A program made the position numbers and the translations under genes. The notes below the pieces were generated by a model, which was not told the DNA's origin, made no database searches, and saw only the letters and a list, made by a program, of their open reading frames with translations. 64,000 bases of DNA from Pseudonocardia humida (lineage in GTDB: Bacteria; Actinomycetota; Actinomycetes; Mycobacteriales; Pseudonocardiaceae): assembly GCF_023898865.1 (NCBI RefSeq), contig NZ_JAGSOV010000023.1:186001-250000 (forward strand), given 5' to 3'. Positions 25,125 to 33,677 of this stretch are shown here, one piece after another; positions within the stretch are counted from its first letter, which is position 1, and the number at the start of each line of letters is the position of its first letter.

Positions 25125-26048
25125 ATGACGGGCATGACCGAGCAGATCCTGACGGTGGACGGCGCGCGGCTGTGCGCGGAGGTCTTCGGCGACCGGGACC
25201 ACCCGGCCGTGCTACTGATCGGCGGTGCGTCCGCTTCGATGGACTGGTGGGACGTCGAGCTGTGCGAGCGGCTGGCCGCGGCCGGGCGCCGCGTGGTGCG
25301 CTACGACCACCGCGACACCGGCCGCTCCGCGTGCTCCCCGCCCGGCGCGCCCGCCTACACCGGCGACGACCTCGGCACCGACGCGATCCGCGTGCTCGAC
25401 GGCCTCGGCATCGCCGCCGCCCACCTGGTGGGGGTGTCCATGGGCGGCGGCATCGCCCAGGAGCTGGCCGTGCGGCACCCGCGGCGGGTGCGGAGCATCA
25501 CGCTGATCGCCACCAGCCCCGCGGGCGAGCGCGCCGCCAACGCCGCTCCGCTGTCGCCGCCGTGGCCGGGGCTGGCCGCGACCTTCACCGACCCGCCCCC
25601 CGACCCGGCGTGGGACGACCCGGCCGCGGTCGTCGCGCACCTGGTGGCGGCGGAGCGGCTGTACGCAGGCCCGGGCGGCTTCGACGAGGCGGCCGCGCGC
25701 CGCATCGCGGCCGCCGTGGTCGCCCGCAGCACGGACCCGGCCGCGGCGGCCAACCACTGGGTCGTCGCCGGGGACGCCACCGAGCCCTTCGGGATGTCCG
25801 ACATCGCCGTACCGACGCTGGTCCTGCACGGCACCGCCGACCCGCTGCTGCCGTTCGACCACGGCGAGGCGCTGGCCGCCGAGATCGCCGGCGCGACGCT
25901 CGTCGCGCTGCCCGACATGGGCCACCAGGTGCCACCGCGGCGGCTGTGGGACGTGGTCGTACCGGCGATCGTCGCGCACACCGGCGGCGACCCCGGGCCC
26001 GAGCGCGTCGCCTCAGGGGCCCACCGGTCCGTCGACGACGCTGGGTAG
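25125..26048 (+). CDS. Alpha/beta fold hydrolase
   Basis: 307 residues from ATG 25125 (ATG 25134 is an alternative). It is a soluble alpha/beta hydrolase with a YDHRDTGRS segment, nucleophile elbow GVSMGGG (Ser near residue 105), an acidic residue in HGTADPLLP and a catalytic His in MGHQVP. The overall pattern is that of the TesA/PcaD-like group often annotated as aclacinomycin methylesterase-like. No neighbour points to a substrate. Confidence 0.87.
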   Translation: MTGMTEQILTVDGARLCAEVFGDRDHPAVLLIGGASASMDWWDVELCERLAAAGRRVVRYDHRDTGRSACSPPGAPAYTGDDLGTDAIRVLDGLGIAAAHLVGVSMGGGIAQELAVRHPRRVRSITLIATSPAGERAANAAPLSPPWPGLAATFTDPPPDPAWDDPAAVVAHLVAAERLYAGPGGFDEAAARRIAAAVVARSTDPAAAANHWVVAGDATEPFGMSDIAVPTLVLHGTADPLLPFDHGEALAAEIAGATLVALPDMGHQVPPRRLWDVVVPAIVAHTGGDPGPERVASGAHRSVDDAG

Positions 26049-26102
26049 CCGACGGGATACCGTCTCCCCCGGCAGCACCCGTACGCGCCCGGAGGAGACA
26101 CG

Positions 26103-26897
26103 GTGAGCGAGGACGAGGCCCCGGGCCTGCGGACGGACGTGCCCCACGGCGCCCGCATCTGGAACTACTGGCTCGGCGGCAAGGACAACTTCCCCGCCGA
26201 CCGCGCCGTCGGCGACGCCGTGCGCGACGCGTACCCGGCGGTCGCCGAGTACGCCCTCAAGTCCCGCCGGTTCCTCGTCCGCGCCGTGCGCCACCTCGCG
26301 GGCGAGGCCGGGATCACCCAGTTCCTCGACGTCGGCACCGGCCTGCCGACCATGCAGAACACCCACGAGGTCGCCCAGGCCCTGCAGCCGACGGCCCGGG
26401 TCGTCTACGTCGACAACGACCCCATGGTCCTGGCCCACGCCCGCGCCCTGCTGGCCAACACCACCGCCGAGGGCACCACGACCTACCTCGACGCCGACTA
26501 CAACCACCCCGACCTCATCATCGACGGGGCCCGCGCCGCCCTGGACTTCGACCGGCCGATCGCCGTGCTGTTCATGGGGGTGTTCGGCTACCTCGACGAC
26601 CCCGACGACGCCCACGCCGTCGTCCGCAGGGTGATGGCGGCCGTCCCGTCGGGCAGCTACATGGCGCTGTGGGACGCCACCGCCACCACCGAGGAGGCCC
26701 GCATCGCCGCGAAGGCGCAGGCCGACGCCGGTTCCCCCTACGCCACGCGCAGCGTCGAGGAGCTCCGCGGCTGGTTCGACGGCCTGGACCTCGTCGAGCC
26801 CGGCCTGGTGCCCATCACCCTCTGGCGACCCGACCCCGCCGAGGTCGGCCGGCCCGAGGCCATCGAGGCCTACGGCGCCGTCGCCCGCAAGCCCTGA
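26103..26897 (+). CDS. SAM-dependent methyltransferase, actinobacterial Methyltransf_19 type
   Basis: 264 residues from a GTG with GGAGGAGA ahead. The diagnostic N-terminal motif RIWNYWLGGKDNFPADR is present. The SAM-binding segment is FLDVGTGLPT, then VYVDNDPMVLAHARALL. The family is numerous in actinobacteria but its substrates are mostly unknown. The gene stands alone, with a hydratase gene converging on it 16 bases downstream. Confidence 0.9.
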   Translation: MSEDEAPGLRTDVPHGARIWNYWLGGKDNFPADRAVGDAVRDAYPAVAEYALKSRRFLVRAVRHLAGEAGITQFLDVGTGLPTMQNTHEVAQALQPTARVVYVDNDPMVLAHARALLANTTAEGTTTYLDADYNHPDLIIDGARAALDFDRPIAVLFMGVFGYLDDPDDAHAVVRRVMAAVPSGSYMALWDATATTEEARIAAKAQADAGSPYATRSVEELRGWFDGLDLVEPGLVPITLWRPDPAEVGRPEAIEAYGAVARKP

Positions 26898-26913
26898 CCG
26901 GCGGGCCGCCCGC

Positions 26914-27702
26914 TCACCGGGCGAACCCGAACCCGACCTCGCCGTAGCCCGCGAAGTGGGCCCGGACCCGGTCGCCCGGGCCGATCGCCGGTGGCGTCGT
27001 CGTGGTCCCGGTGGTCACGACCTGGCCCGCCAGCAGGCCGGACCCGAACCGGGGCAGCTCGGCGGCCAGCCAGGCCAGCGCCGCCCACGGCGAGCCGAGC
27101 ACGGCGTCGCCGCGGCCCTCCGCGGCGACCTCGCCGTTCACCTCGATCCGCGTCCGGGCCGCGGCGAGGTCGGCGTCCCGCCAGTCGGGCACCTCCGGCC
27201 CCAGCAGGAAGTACCCCGCGCAGGCGGCGTCGGCGATCAGCGACGGGCCGCCGACGGTGGAGAACTCGACGAACCGGGAGTCGGGTACCTCGACGGCCAG
27301 GTGCAGCGCCGCGACCGCGCCGGCGAGCGCGGCCGGCGACGCCCCGGCCGGCACGTCCGCGCCGAGCCGGAACGCGAACTCGGCCTCGACGACCCCCATG
27401 TGCAGGTCGGCGGAGGGGACCACGCTGCCCGGTTCGTACCGGAACCGCTCGAACAGCGGCCCGGGCAGCGGCCCGGTCACCCCGATGTGGGCCTGCCCCG
27501 CGCCGGACGTGGCCGCGATCTTCCAGCCGTAGCTGGGACCCGCGAGAGCCACCAGCTCCCGCTGGGCCGCCCACCCCTGTGCCGGCGTGGACGGTCGGAC
27601 CGGGGCCGGCAGCGCCTCGATCCGCTCGCCGGACCGCCATGCCGACCACAGGATGTCGGCCACCCGGGCCGCCGCCCCGCCCGCCACGTCGTCCACCGCC
27701 AT
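26914..27702 (-). CDS. 2-keto-4-pentenoate hydratase-like (FAH superfamily) protein
   Basis: 262 residues. The metal-site acidic residues typical of the hydratase group are seen in VVEAEFAFRLG and LAVEVPDSRF; the end has the conserved VTTGTTTTPPAIGPGDRVRAHFAGYG. Members hydrate 2-keto-4-pentenoates or act on 2-keto-3-deoxy sugar acids. Because the next gene is a sugar-acid dehydratase-like enolase-superfamily member on the same strand, processing of a 2-keto-3-deoxy acid is plausible (inference). Confidence 0.85.
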   Translation of the reverse strand: MAVDDVAGGAAARVADILWSAWRSGERIEALPAPVRPSTPAQGWAAQRELVALAGPSYGWKIAATSGAGQAHIGVTGPLPGPLFERFRYEPGSVVPSADLHMGVVEAEFAFRLGADVPAGASPAALAGAVAALHLAVEVPDSRFVEFSTVGGPSLIADAACAGYFLLGPEVPDWRDADLAAARTRIEVNGEVAAEGRGDAVLGSPWAALAWLAAELPRFGSGLLAGQVVTTGTTTTPPAIGPGDRVRAHFAGYGEVGFGFAR

Positions 27703-27793
27703 GGGTCCCCTCCCCCGCGTCCCGCACCGGCCGCCGGCGCCCCGGTCACCCGGTCCATCATCGGCGCCGGCGACCGGCCGCGGCGGGCGGGGG

Positions 27794-28954
27794 CTACTCG
27801 AACACCCCGTAGCCGGGCACGGCGTGCTTGCGGACCGCGTCCATGTCGAGCTCGACGCCGACCCCCGGGGTGTCCTCCGGCAGCGTGATGTAGCCGTCCT
27901 TGACGATCGAGCCGCTGCCGTCGGGAGCGACCACGTAGCTGTCCCACACCTCGCGCTCCTCCAGCGCGTGCCACTCCTGGACGTAGAAGTTCGGGATGGC
28001 GGCGCACTGGTGCGACGCGGCCATCGTGCCGAGCGGGGTGGACACCAGGTGCGGCGCGAACGGCACGTAGTGCATCTCGGCGAGGTTGGCGATGCGCTTG
28101 GACTCGGCCAGGCCGCCGCACTTGGGGATGTCGGGTTCGATGACGTCGACGGCGCCCGACTCGAGCAGCCGGCGGAACCCCCAGCGCAGGTACAGGTTCT
28201 CCCCGGCGCAGATCGGGGTGCTGGTCTGGGCCCTGACCCTGACCAGCGCGTCGATGTTCTCCGCGGGCACCGGTTCCTCGAGCCACATCAGCTCGAAGGG
28301 CTCCAGGGCCCGGGCGATCCGGCAGGCGCTGGGCACGTCGTAGCGGGCGTGCAGGTCGATGGCCAGGTCGACGTCCGGGCCGATCGCCTCCCGGACCGCG
28401 GCCACCCGCTCGACCATGCTGCGCAGCTCGGCGGCGTTGACCGTGTGGTTGAAGGCGTCGAACTTGGCCTCGTGGTGCAGGTCGTCGATGTCGAACTTGA
28501 GCGCGGTGAAGCCCGCCGCCACCATGCGCTGGGCCCGGTCGACGCACCCGGACGCCGAGCCGGTCGGGTCGTCGCCCTCGCCGCAGTCGGCGTAGAGCCG
28601 GATCCGGTCGCGGTACTTCCCACCCAGCATCCGGTAGATCGGCTGGCCCGCGGCCTTGCCCGCGAGGTCCCACAGGGCCAGCTCGATGCCGCTCAGCGCG
28701 ATGACGAACACGCCGCCCTGCGGGCCGGCGAACACCTTGCGCCTGCGCAGCTTCTCCCAGCAGCGCTCGACGTTGCGGGGGTCCTCTCCGATCAGCTCCG
28801 AGCGCAGGAAGTCGATCATGCCGACCACGGCGCCCGCGCCCGCGTCCGGGTTCGCCTCACCGAACCCGCTGATCCCCTCGTCGGTGTCGATCCGGACGAG
28901 GGTCGCCTGGCCGTGGTACGCGACCACCGCGGTCTTCACGTCGACGATGCGCAC
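27794..28954 (-). CDS. Mandelate racemase/muconate lactonizing family dehydratase (sugar-acid type)
   Basis: 386 residues from the GTG at 28954, with GGAGGAG 6 bases upstream. Metal ligands Asp200 (AIDLHARYD), Glu226 (WLEEPVP) and Glu252 (AGENLYLR) are visible, together with the Asp275/His302 dyad (EPDIPKCGG, FAPHLVSTP) and Lys153-x-Asp155. The pattern suits acid-sugar dehydratases such as galactonate or related enzymes. It is divergent from the FadR-type regulator and close to an ABC importer. The exact sugar acid is not deducible. Confidence 0.88.
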   Translation of the reverse strand: MRIVDVKTAVVAYHGQATLVRIDTDEGISGFGEANPDAGAGAVVGMIDFLRSELIGEDPRNVERCWEKLRRRKVFAGPQGGVFVIALSGIELALWDLAGKAAGQPIYRMLGGKYRDRIRLYADCGEGDDPTGSASGCVDRAQRMVAAGFTALKFDIDDLHHEAKFDAFNHTVNAAELRSMVERVAAVREAIGPDVDLAIDLHARYDVPSACRIARALEPFELMWLEEPVPAENIDALVRVRAQTSTPICAGENLYLRWGFRRLLESGAVDVIEPDIPKCGGLAESKRIANLAEMHYVPFAPHLVSTPLGTMAASHQCAAIPNFYVQEWHALEEREVWDSYVVAPDGSGSIVKDGYITLPEDTPGVGVELDMDAVRKHAVPGYGVFE

Positions 28955-28995
28955 GTCCGCTCCTCCGTTGGGTATGACCGCTCATCGAGTGAGGG

Positions 28996-29024
28996 TAGTC
29001 ACGTTTGGGTACTTGTCATATAAG
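28996..29024 (+). promoter_or_regulatory. Promoter, probably leaderless, of the FadR-type regulator, with candidate operator
   Basis: TATAAG (29019-29024) with a weak -35 TAGTCA (28996-29001) 17 bases upstream places the start of transcription at about 29031, next to the GTG at 29033. The AT-rich stretch CTTGTCATATAAG (29012-29024) is an imperfect palindrome overlapping the -10, a natural place for autoregulation by a GntR protein. Confidence 0.45.
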
Positions 29025-29032
29025 CTGCTGAG

Positions 29033-29764
29033 GTGCCCAGCAGACAAGCCTCCGACGATGCTGTCAAGGTCCGGACGCTCCCGGTGCAGGTGGCCGCGCG
29101 GCTGACCCGGCAGATCGTGGCCGGCGAGTTCCCCGACGGCCGGGCCCCGTCGGAGCTGGAGATCTGCCAGGAGTTCGGCGTCTCCCGGGTGGTCGCCCGC
29201 GAGACCATCAAGATCCTCGCCTCGCTCGACATCGTGGACGTGGCGCAGGGCCGCCGGGTCGTCGTCCGGCCGCGCGACGAGTGGGACTACCTGAGTCCGC
29301 AGCTGCTCGAGTGGCTGCCCGACGAGCTCGTCGAGGAACTGCTGCGCGAGCTGCACGGGATGCGGATGCTGCTGGAGCCCGAGCTCGCCGCGATGGCCGC
29401 CGGGATGGTCACCGAGCAGACGCTGGCCCGGATGCGCGAGGCGCTCGACCGGATGGCGACCCTGGAGGACGAGCCCGACCGCTACCTGGAGGTCGACCAG
29501 GAGTTCCACATGGAGATCTGCCGGGCCGCGGACAACCGCATCCTGGACCGGATCATGTACTCGGCCCGCTGGCTGGGCACCGCGAGCCGGCGCATCACCA
29601 ACGAGGACCCGGCAGGCAGGCGCCGGGCCACCGCGGACCACACCCGCATCTACGCCGCGCTGGCCGCCCGCGACGCGGCCGCCGCCCGTGCGGCCATGCA
29701 GTTCCACCTGCGCGCCAACTACTCGGCGCTCACCGGGCGGGACCACCCCGAGGCACCCGCTTAA
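29033..29764 (+). CDS. FadR/GntR family transcriptional regulator
   Basis: 243 residues from a GTG. The N-terminal winged helix (LTRQIVAGEFPDGRAPSELE, then FGVSRVVARETIKIL) is followed by an all-helical FCD ligand domain (EFHMEICRAADN, ADHTRIYAALAARD). Its Asp/His residues probably bind a metal and a carboxylate. FCD-type GntR proteins often repress sugar-acid or organic-acid genes. It sits between the divergent dehydratase and the ABC importer genes and is the likely local regulator. Confidence 0.92.
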   Translation: MPSRQASDDAVKVRTLPVQVAARLTRQIVAGEFPDGRAPSELEICQEFGVSRVVARETIKILASLDIVDVAQGRRVVVRPRDEWDYLSPQLLEWLPDELVEELLRELHGMRMLLEPELAAMAAGMVTEQTLARMREALDRMATLEDEPDRYLEVDQEFHMEICRAADNRILDRIMYSARWLGTASRRITNEDPAGRRRATADHTRIYAALAARDAAAARAAMQFHLRANYSALTGRDHPEAPA

Positions 29765-30212
29765 CGACACCTCCGCACGGCCGGCATCCGAACCCGACGA
29801 CGAGGACGGGGAAGGCATGGCAGCACCACCAGCTCCATCCCGGCGACCCGCGTCGACCAGGGCGGGTCCCCCGCCGCGGCGGCGGCACGGTCCCGCAGCG
29901 CTCCCCCGCTCCGCACCGCCCTCCCGACCCGCACCGCTCCCCCGGCGCACACCGCTCCCCGGTCCCGCACCGCTCCCCCGGTCCGCAGCCCTCCCCGTGC
30001 GCGGCCGCGCCCCACCCCGGCCGTCACCCGACCGATCCGGGATCTCTCAGCACGCTGCGCAAGAGGCGACGCTCTCCGGCAAGGGGGCCGCGGGCCGTCG
30101 CCGCCCGGTTCCCGACACCGGGCCCGTCCTCGTACGACCGGGGAGGCCTTCGCCTCCCGGCCCCCGATGGCAGATGCACGCGTCCGCTCGGTCGGATGCG
30201 GGAGGAGCGGTC
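29765..30212. other. 448-base gap with C-rich degenerate repeats and a hairpin
   Basis: I find no convincing gene. About 29890-30000 holds several imperfect copies of CGCACCGCTCCCCCGG. GGGAGGC (30141-30147) and GCCTCCC (30152-30158) can form a 7-pair hairpin with a CTTC loop about 55 bases before the binding-protein start. There is no T-run, so it is more likely a leader structure than a terminator. An Shine-Dalgarno, GGAGGAG, lies at 30201-30207. Confidence 0.6.
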
Positions 30213-31643
30213 ATGGAAGAATTCCCGGTCTGGTCCCGGCGCAAGTTCCTGGGCATGAGCGCCACCGCGCTCGGCGCCCTCGGCCTGAGCGCGTGCGGTG
30301 GCGGCACGCCCGCCGCGCCGCAGGTGCAGGTGCAGGTACCGCAGTCGGTCATCGACGCGGCGGCGCCGTTCCGCGGGCAGCAGGTGCGGATGCTGTCCCA
30401 GAAGCTCTACTCCGAGGCCGCCAACGCGGCGCTCGACCGGTCGATCCAGACGTTCGCCGAGGCCACCGGGACCACCATCGAGAACAGCCTGGTCCAGGCC
30501 GACGCGGGCGACATGGTGGCCAAGATCGACGCCGAGGTGCAGGCGGGCACCGCCCGCGACCTGGCCTTCGCGACCGACAACCGGTTCGTCGCCCAGTTCT
30601 ACAACCTCGGCATCCTCACCGACGTCACCGACGTCGTCACCGAGCTCATCGCCGAGTTCGGCGAGCCCACGGCGGAGTCGAAGAACTACTGCGTCTTCGA
30701 CGGCAAGTGGTTCGCGATCCCCTACCACTTCATCGGGCTGGGCTCGTTCGCGCGCAAGGACTGGATGCAGGAGAAGGGCATCGCGCTCAAGGATTTCTAC
30801 ACCTGGGAGGAGATGCGCGACATCGCCCTGGAGATCTCCGACCCGGCCCAGCGCCGCTTCGGCTGGGGCATGACGATCAACCGCTCCGGCGACGCCAACG
30901 GCCTGATCGAGTCGATCATCAACGGCTACGGCGGCGCGCTCACCTCCAACGACGGCACGAAGGTCACCTTCAACACCCCCGAGACCGTCGAGGCCGTGTC
31001 CTTCCTGGGCGACATCTACACCAACCCGAAGTACAAGCCGATGCTCCCGCCCGGGATCGAGAGCTGGACCGACTCCAGCAACAACGAGAACTGGCTGGCC
31101 GGCATCCTCGGCTACACCCGCAACCAGTACAGCGTCTACGCCGACTCCAAGTCCAAGGGGAACCCGGTCTACGAGCAGACCCACCCCTTCATCGACTGCA
31201 TCGGGCCGGCCACCGACCGGCCGCTGCTGTTCGGCCAGTCCCAGGCGTTCGTGGTCTTCAAGGGGGTGGCCAACCCCGACCTGGCCAAGGTCCTGGCCAA
31301 GTACCTGGTCAGCGGCACCCCGCTGCTCGGGATCGCGAAGGAGGCCACCGGACTGGCGATGCCGGCGTGGCAGAAGGTCTGGGACTCCGACCCGTTCTAC
31401 ACCAGCGGTGACCCGGCCTTCCCGGCCCTGCGCAAGATCACCGAGGCGCCGCTGCCACTGACCACCACGACCGGCAACGCGTTCCCCCAGGCGCCCAGCC
31501 CCGGCGCCCAGGCCGCCGTCGCGGCCTACCTGCTCACCGACATGATGCAGCAGGTCGTGCAGGGCACCCCGGCCGCAACGGCGGTCGCCGAGGCGCACGA
31601 CCGGATGGTGCAGATCTTCGAGCAGCAAGGCGTCCCGCAGTGA
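30213..31643 (+). CDS. Extracellular solute-binding lipoprotein of a carbohydrate ABC transporter
   Basis: 476 residues from the ATG at 30213. The N-terminus has a twin-arginine motif SRRKFLGMS, a hydrophobic stretch and a lipobox ending LSAC (Cys near residue 29), so it is a Tat-exported lipoprotein of the family 1 (MalE/UgpB-like) type. Mature features include GKWFAIPYHF and NGYGGALTSNDGTKVTFN. It captures the substrate for the fused permease, whose GTG overlaps its stop. With dehydratase and regulator genes around it, a sugar acid or related carbohydrate is the likely ligand. Confidence 0.9.
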   Translation: MEEFPVWSRRKFLGMSATALGALGLSACGGGTPAAPQVQVQVPQSVIDAAAPFRGQQVRMLSQKLYSEAANAALDRSIQTFAEATGTTIENSLVQADAGDMVAKIDAEVQAGTARDLAFATDNRFVAQFYNLGILTDVTDVVTELIAEFGEPTAESKNYCVFDGKWFAIPYHFIGLGSFARKDWMQEKGIALKDFYTWEEMRDIALEISDPAQRRFGWGMTINRSGDANGLIESIINGYGGALTSNDGTKVTFNTPETVEAVSFLGDIYTNPKYKPMLPPGIESWTDSSNNENWLAGILGYTRNQYSVYADSKSKGNPVYEQTHPFIDCIGPATDRPLLFGQSQAFVVFKGVANPDLAKVLAKYLVSGTPLLGIAKEATGLAMPAWQKVWDSDPFYTSGDPAFPALRKITEAPLPLTTTTGNAFPQAPSPGAQAAVAAYLLTDMMQQVVQGTPAATAVAEAHDRMVQIFEQQGVPQ

Positions 31644-33664
31644 CGACGCTGCAGAAGCGGCCGGTCCCGGTGGCGGCCGAGGGGCCACCGGGCACCGGCT
31701 CGCTCACCCGCACCCAGCGCGCGCTGGGCCGGGACTGGCGCATGGCGGCGGTCTTCATGGGCCCGACGGTGCTGCTGATCGCCGCGCTGATCCTGGTCCC
31801 GATCTTCGACTCGGTGGTGACCAGCACGACCGAGCGCCACGGTGCGGAGACGGTGTTCGTCGGGCTGGACAACTACACCGCCCTGGTCGACGACCGCCAG
31901 TTCCACACCGGCGTGGTCAACTCGTTCGTCTTCACCGCCTACGCCGAGGTCTTCAAGGTGGTGCTGGGGCTGATCGCGGCCCTGATGCTGCACCACATGA
32001 AGCGCGGGCGGGCGGTGCTGGCCGGGGTCCTGCTGCTGCCCTGGGTGGTGCCGACCGTGGTCACCGCGTTCAGCTGGCGCTCGCTGTTCGACCCGATCTT
32101 CGGCAGCGTGAACACCCTGCTCACCGACTCCGGCATCGGTCCGGCGCTGGCCGCGGTGAACCTGGTGGACACCTGGCCTGCCGGGTGGCTGTCCGACGCC
32201 TCGCTGGCCATGCCCTCGGTCATCCTGGTCAACGTCTGGAAGGGCATCCCGTTCTTCACGGTGACCTTCCTGGCCGGGTTGAAGGCGATCGACTCCGGCC
32301 TGCACGAGGCCGCGATGGTCGACGGCGCGTCGCCGTGGCAGCGGTTCGTGCACGTGACGCTGCCCGGGCTGCGCTACGTCATGATCGTCACGGTGCTGCT
32401 GTCGTCCATCTGGACGTTCAACAACTTCGACCTGATCTGGCTGATGACCCAGGGCGGGCCCGGCGACGCCACCGCGCCCTACGTCATGGTCGCCTACAAC
32501 AAGGCGATCGCGCAGCTGCAGTTCGGCGCGGGCGCCGCGGTCACGCTGGTGATGGTGCCGGTCATCGCGGTGCTGGTGGTGATCCTGGTGCGGATGATGC
32601 GCAGCGGCGACGCCCCCACCGCGGCCGTGCTCGGGTCCGGGGGCCGGCGCCCCCTGCTGGGTCGGGCCCAGCGCCGGTCGCTGCTGTGGGTCACCGCCGC
32701 GGCCTTCACCGCGCTGCTGGCCTGGTCGTCGCCGCACATCTTCTGGAAGGCCGGGGTCGTGCTCGGCGCCTGCATCCTGGTCGCCGCCGTGGTCGGGCGG
32801 CTGATCTCGACGCTCGCCGCCCGCGGGCGGGTGCGGGCCGCGCGCACGGCCACCGGCGTCGGGTCGGGGTTCGCCCTGTTCCTGCTGCTCGGCTTCGTGA
32901 TCGGCCCGCTCTACTGGATCGTGGTGACGGCCTTCAAGTCCGACACCCAGATCACCATGCGCAGCAACGACCTGTGGCCGACGCCGTGGAGCCTGGAGCA
33001 GTTCGGCGAGCTGTTCACCAGCCAGCCGTTCGGCACCTGGTACCTCAACACGATCCTGGTGTCGGTGGCCTCCACGGTCATCGCGCTGGTCTGCTCGGCG
33101 CTGGCCGGCTACGCGCTGGCCCGGCTGCGCTTCCGCGGGTCGCAGTCGTTCACCGTCACCGTGCTGCTGACCTACGTGATGCCCGGCGCGCTGCTGTTCA
33201 TCCCGCTCTACCAGCTGATGAGCGGCTTCCGGCTGACCGACTCGCTGTGGTCGCTGGTGGTGGCCTACCCGACGTTCACGCTGCCGTTCGCGACCTGGCT
33301 GCTGGTCGGCTACTTCAAGTCGATCCCGATCGACCTGGAGGAGGCCGCGCTCGTCGACGGCTGCACGCGGCTGCAGGCGTTCCGCCGGATCGTGCTGCCG
33401 CTGGCCAAGCCCGGCCTGCTGGCGGTCGCGCTGTTCACCCTGACCAACGCCTGGAACGAGTTCCTGTTCGCGTTCGTGTTCATCACCAAGGACGAGTACA
33501 AGACGCTGCCGGTCGGGATGCAGTCGATGATCTTCGGCGACGTGGTGCCGCAGGGCCAGCTGGCCGCGGCCTCGCTGCTGATCAGCATCCCGGTCGTGCT
33601 CATGTACGCGTTCGGCCAGCGGTTCCTCACCGAAGGGCTCACCGCGGGGGCGGTCAAGGGATGA
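31640..33664 (+). CDS. Fused carbohydrate ABC permease (MalF-like plus MalG-like in one chain)
   Basis: 674 residues holding two complete MalF/MalG-type permease domains that are usually separate proteins. The first (about 35-320) carries the EAA loop EAAMVDGASPWQRF; the second (about 380-670) carries EAALVDGCTRLQAF. Two extra hydrophobic segments near 350-385 join them (LLWVTAAAFTALLAWSSPH). It overlaps the binding protein stop by 4 bases. No ATPase gene is in this locus, so a shared MsmK/UgpC-like ATPase elsewhere must be assumed. Confidence 0.9.
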   Translation: MTTLQKRPVPVAAEGPPGTGSLTRTQRALGRDWRMAAVFMGPTVLLIAALILVPIFDSVVTSTTERHGAETVFVGLDNYTALVDDRQFHTGVVNSFVFTAYAEVFKVVLGLIAALMLHHMKRGRAVLAGVLLLPWVVPTVVTAFSWRSLFDPIFGSVNTLLTDSGIGPALAAVNLVDTWPAGWLSDASLAMPSVILVNVWKGIPFFTVTFLAGLKAIDSGLHEAAMVDGASPWQRFVHVTLPGLRYVMIVTVLLSSIWTFNNFDLIWLMTQGGPGDATAPYVMVAYNKAIAQLQFGAGAAVTLVMVPVIAVLVVILVRMMRSGDAPTAAVLGSGGRRPLLGRAQRRSLLWVTAAAFTALLAWSSPHIFWKAGVVLGACILVAAVVGRLISTLAARGRVRAARTATGVGSGFALFLLLGFVIGPLYWIVVTAFKSDTQITMRSNDLWPTPWSLEQFGELFTSQPFGTWYLNTILVSVASTVIALVCSALAGYALARLRFRGSQSFTVTVLLTYVMPGALLFIPLYQLMSGFRLTDSLWSLVVAYPTFTLPFATWLLVGYFKSIPIDLEEAALVDGCTRLQAFRRIVLPLAKPGLLAVALFTLTNAWNEFLFAFVFITKDEYKTLPVGMQSMIFGDVVPQGQLAAASLLISIPVVLMYAFGQRFLTEGLTAGAVKG

Positions 33665-33677
33665 CGAAGGGAACCAC

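Noticed and set aside
30141..30158. Rho-independent terminator
   Set aside because: The stem is only 7 pairs with no T-run, and the site is in the leader of a highly expressed type of gene.
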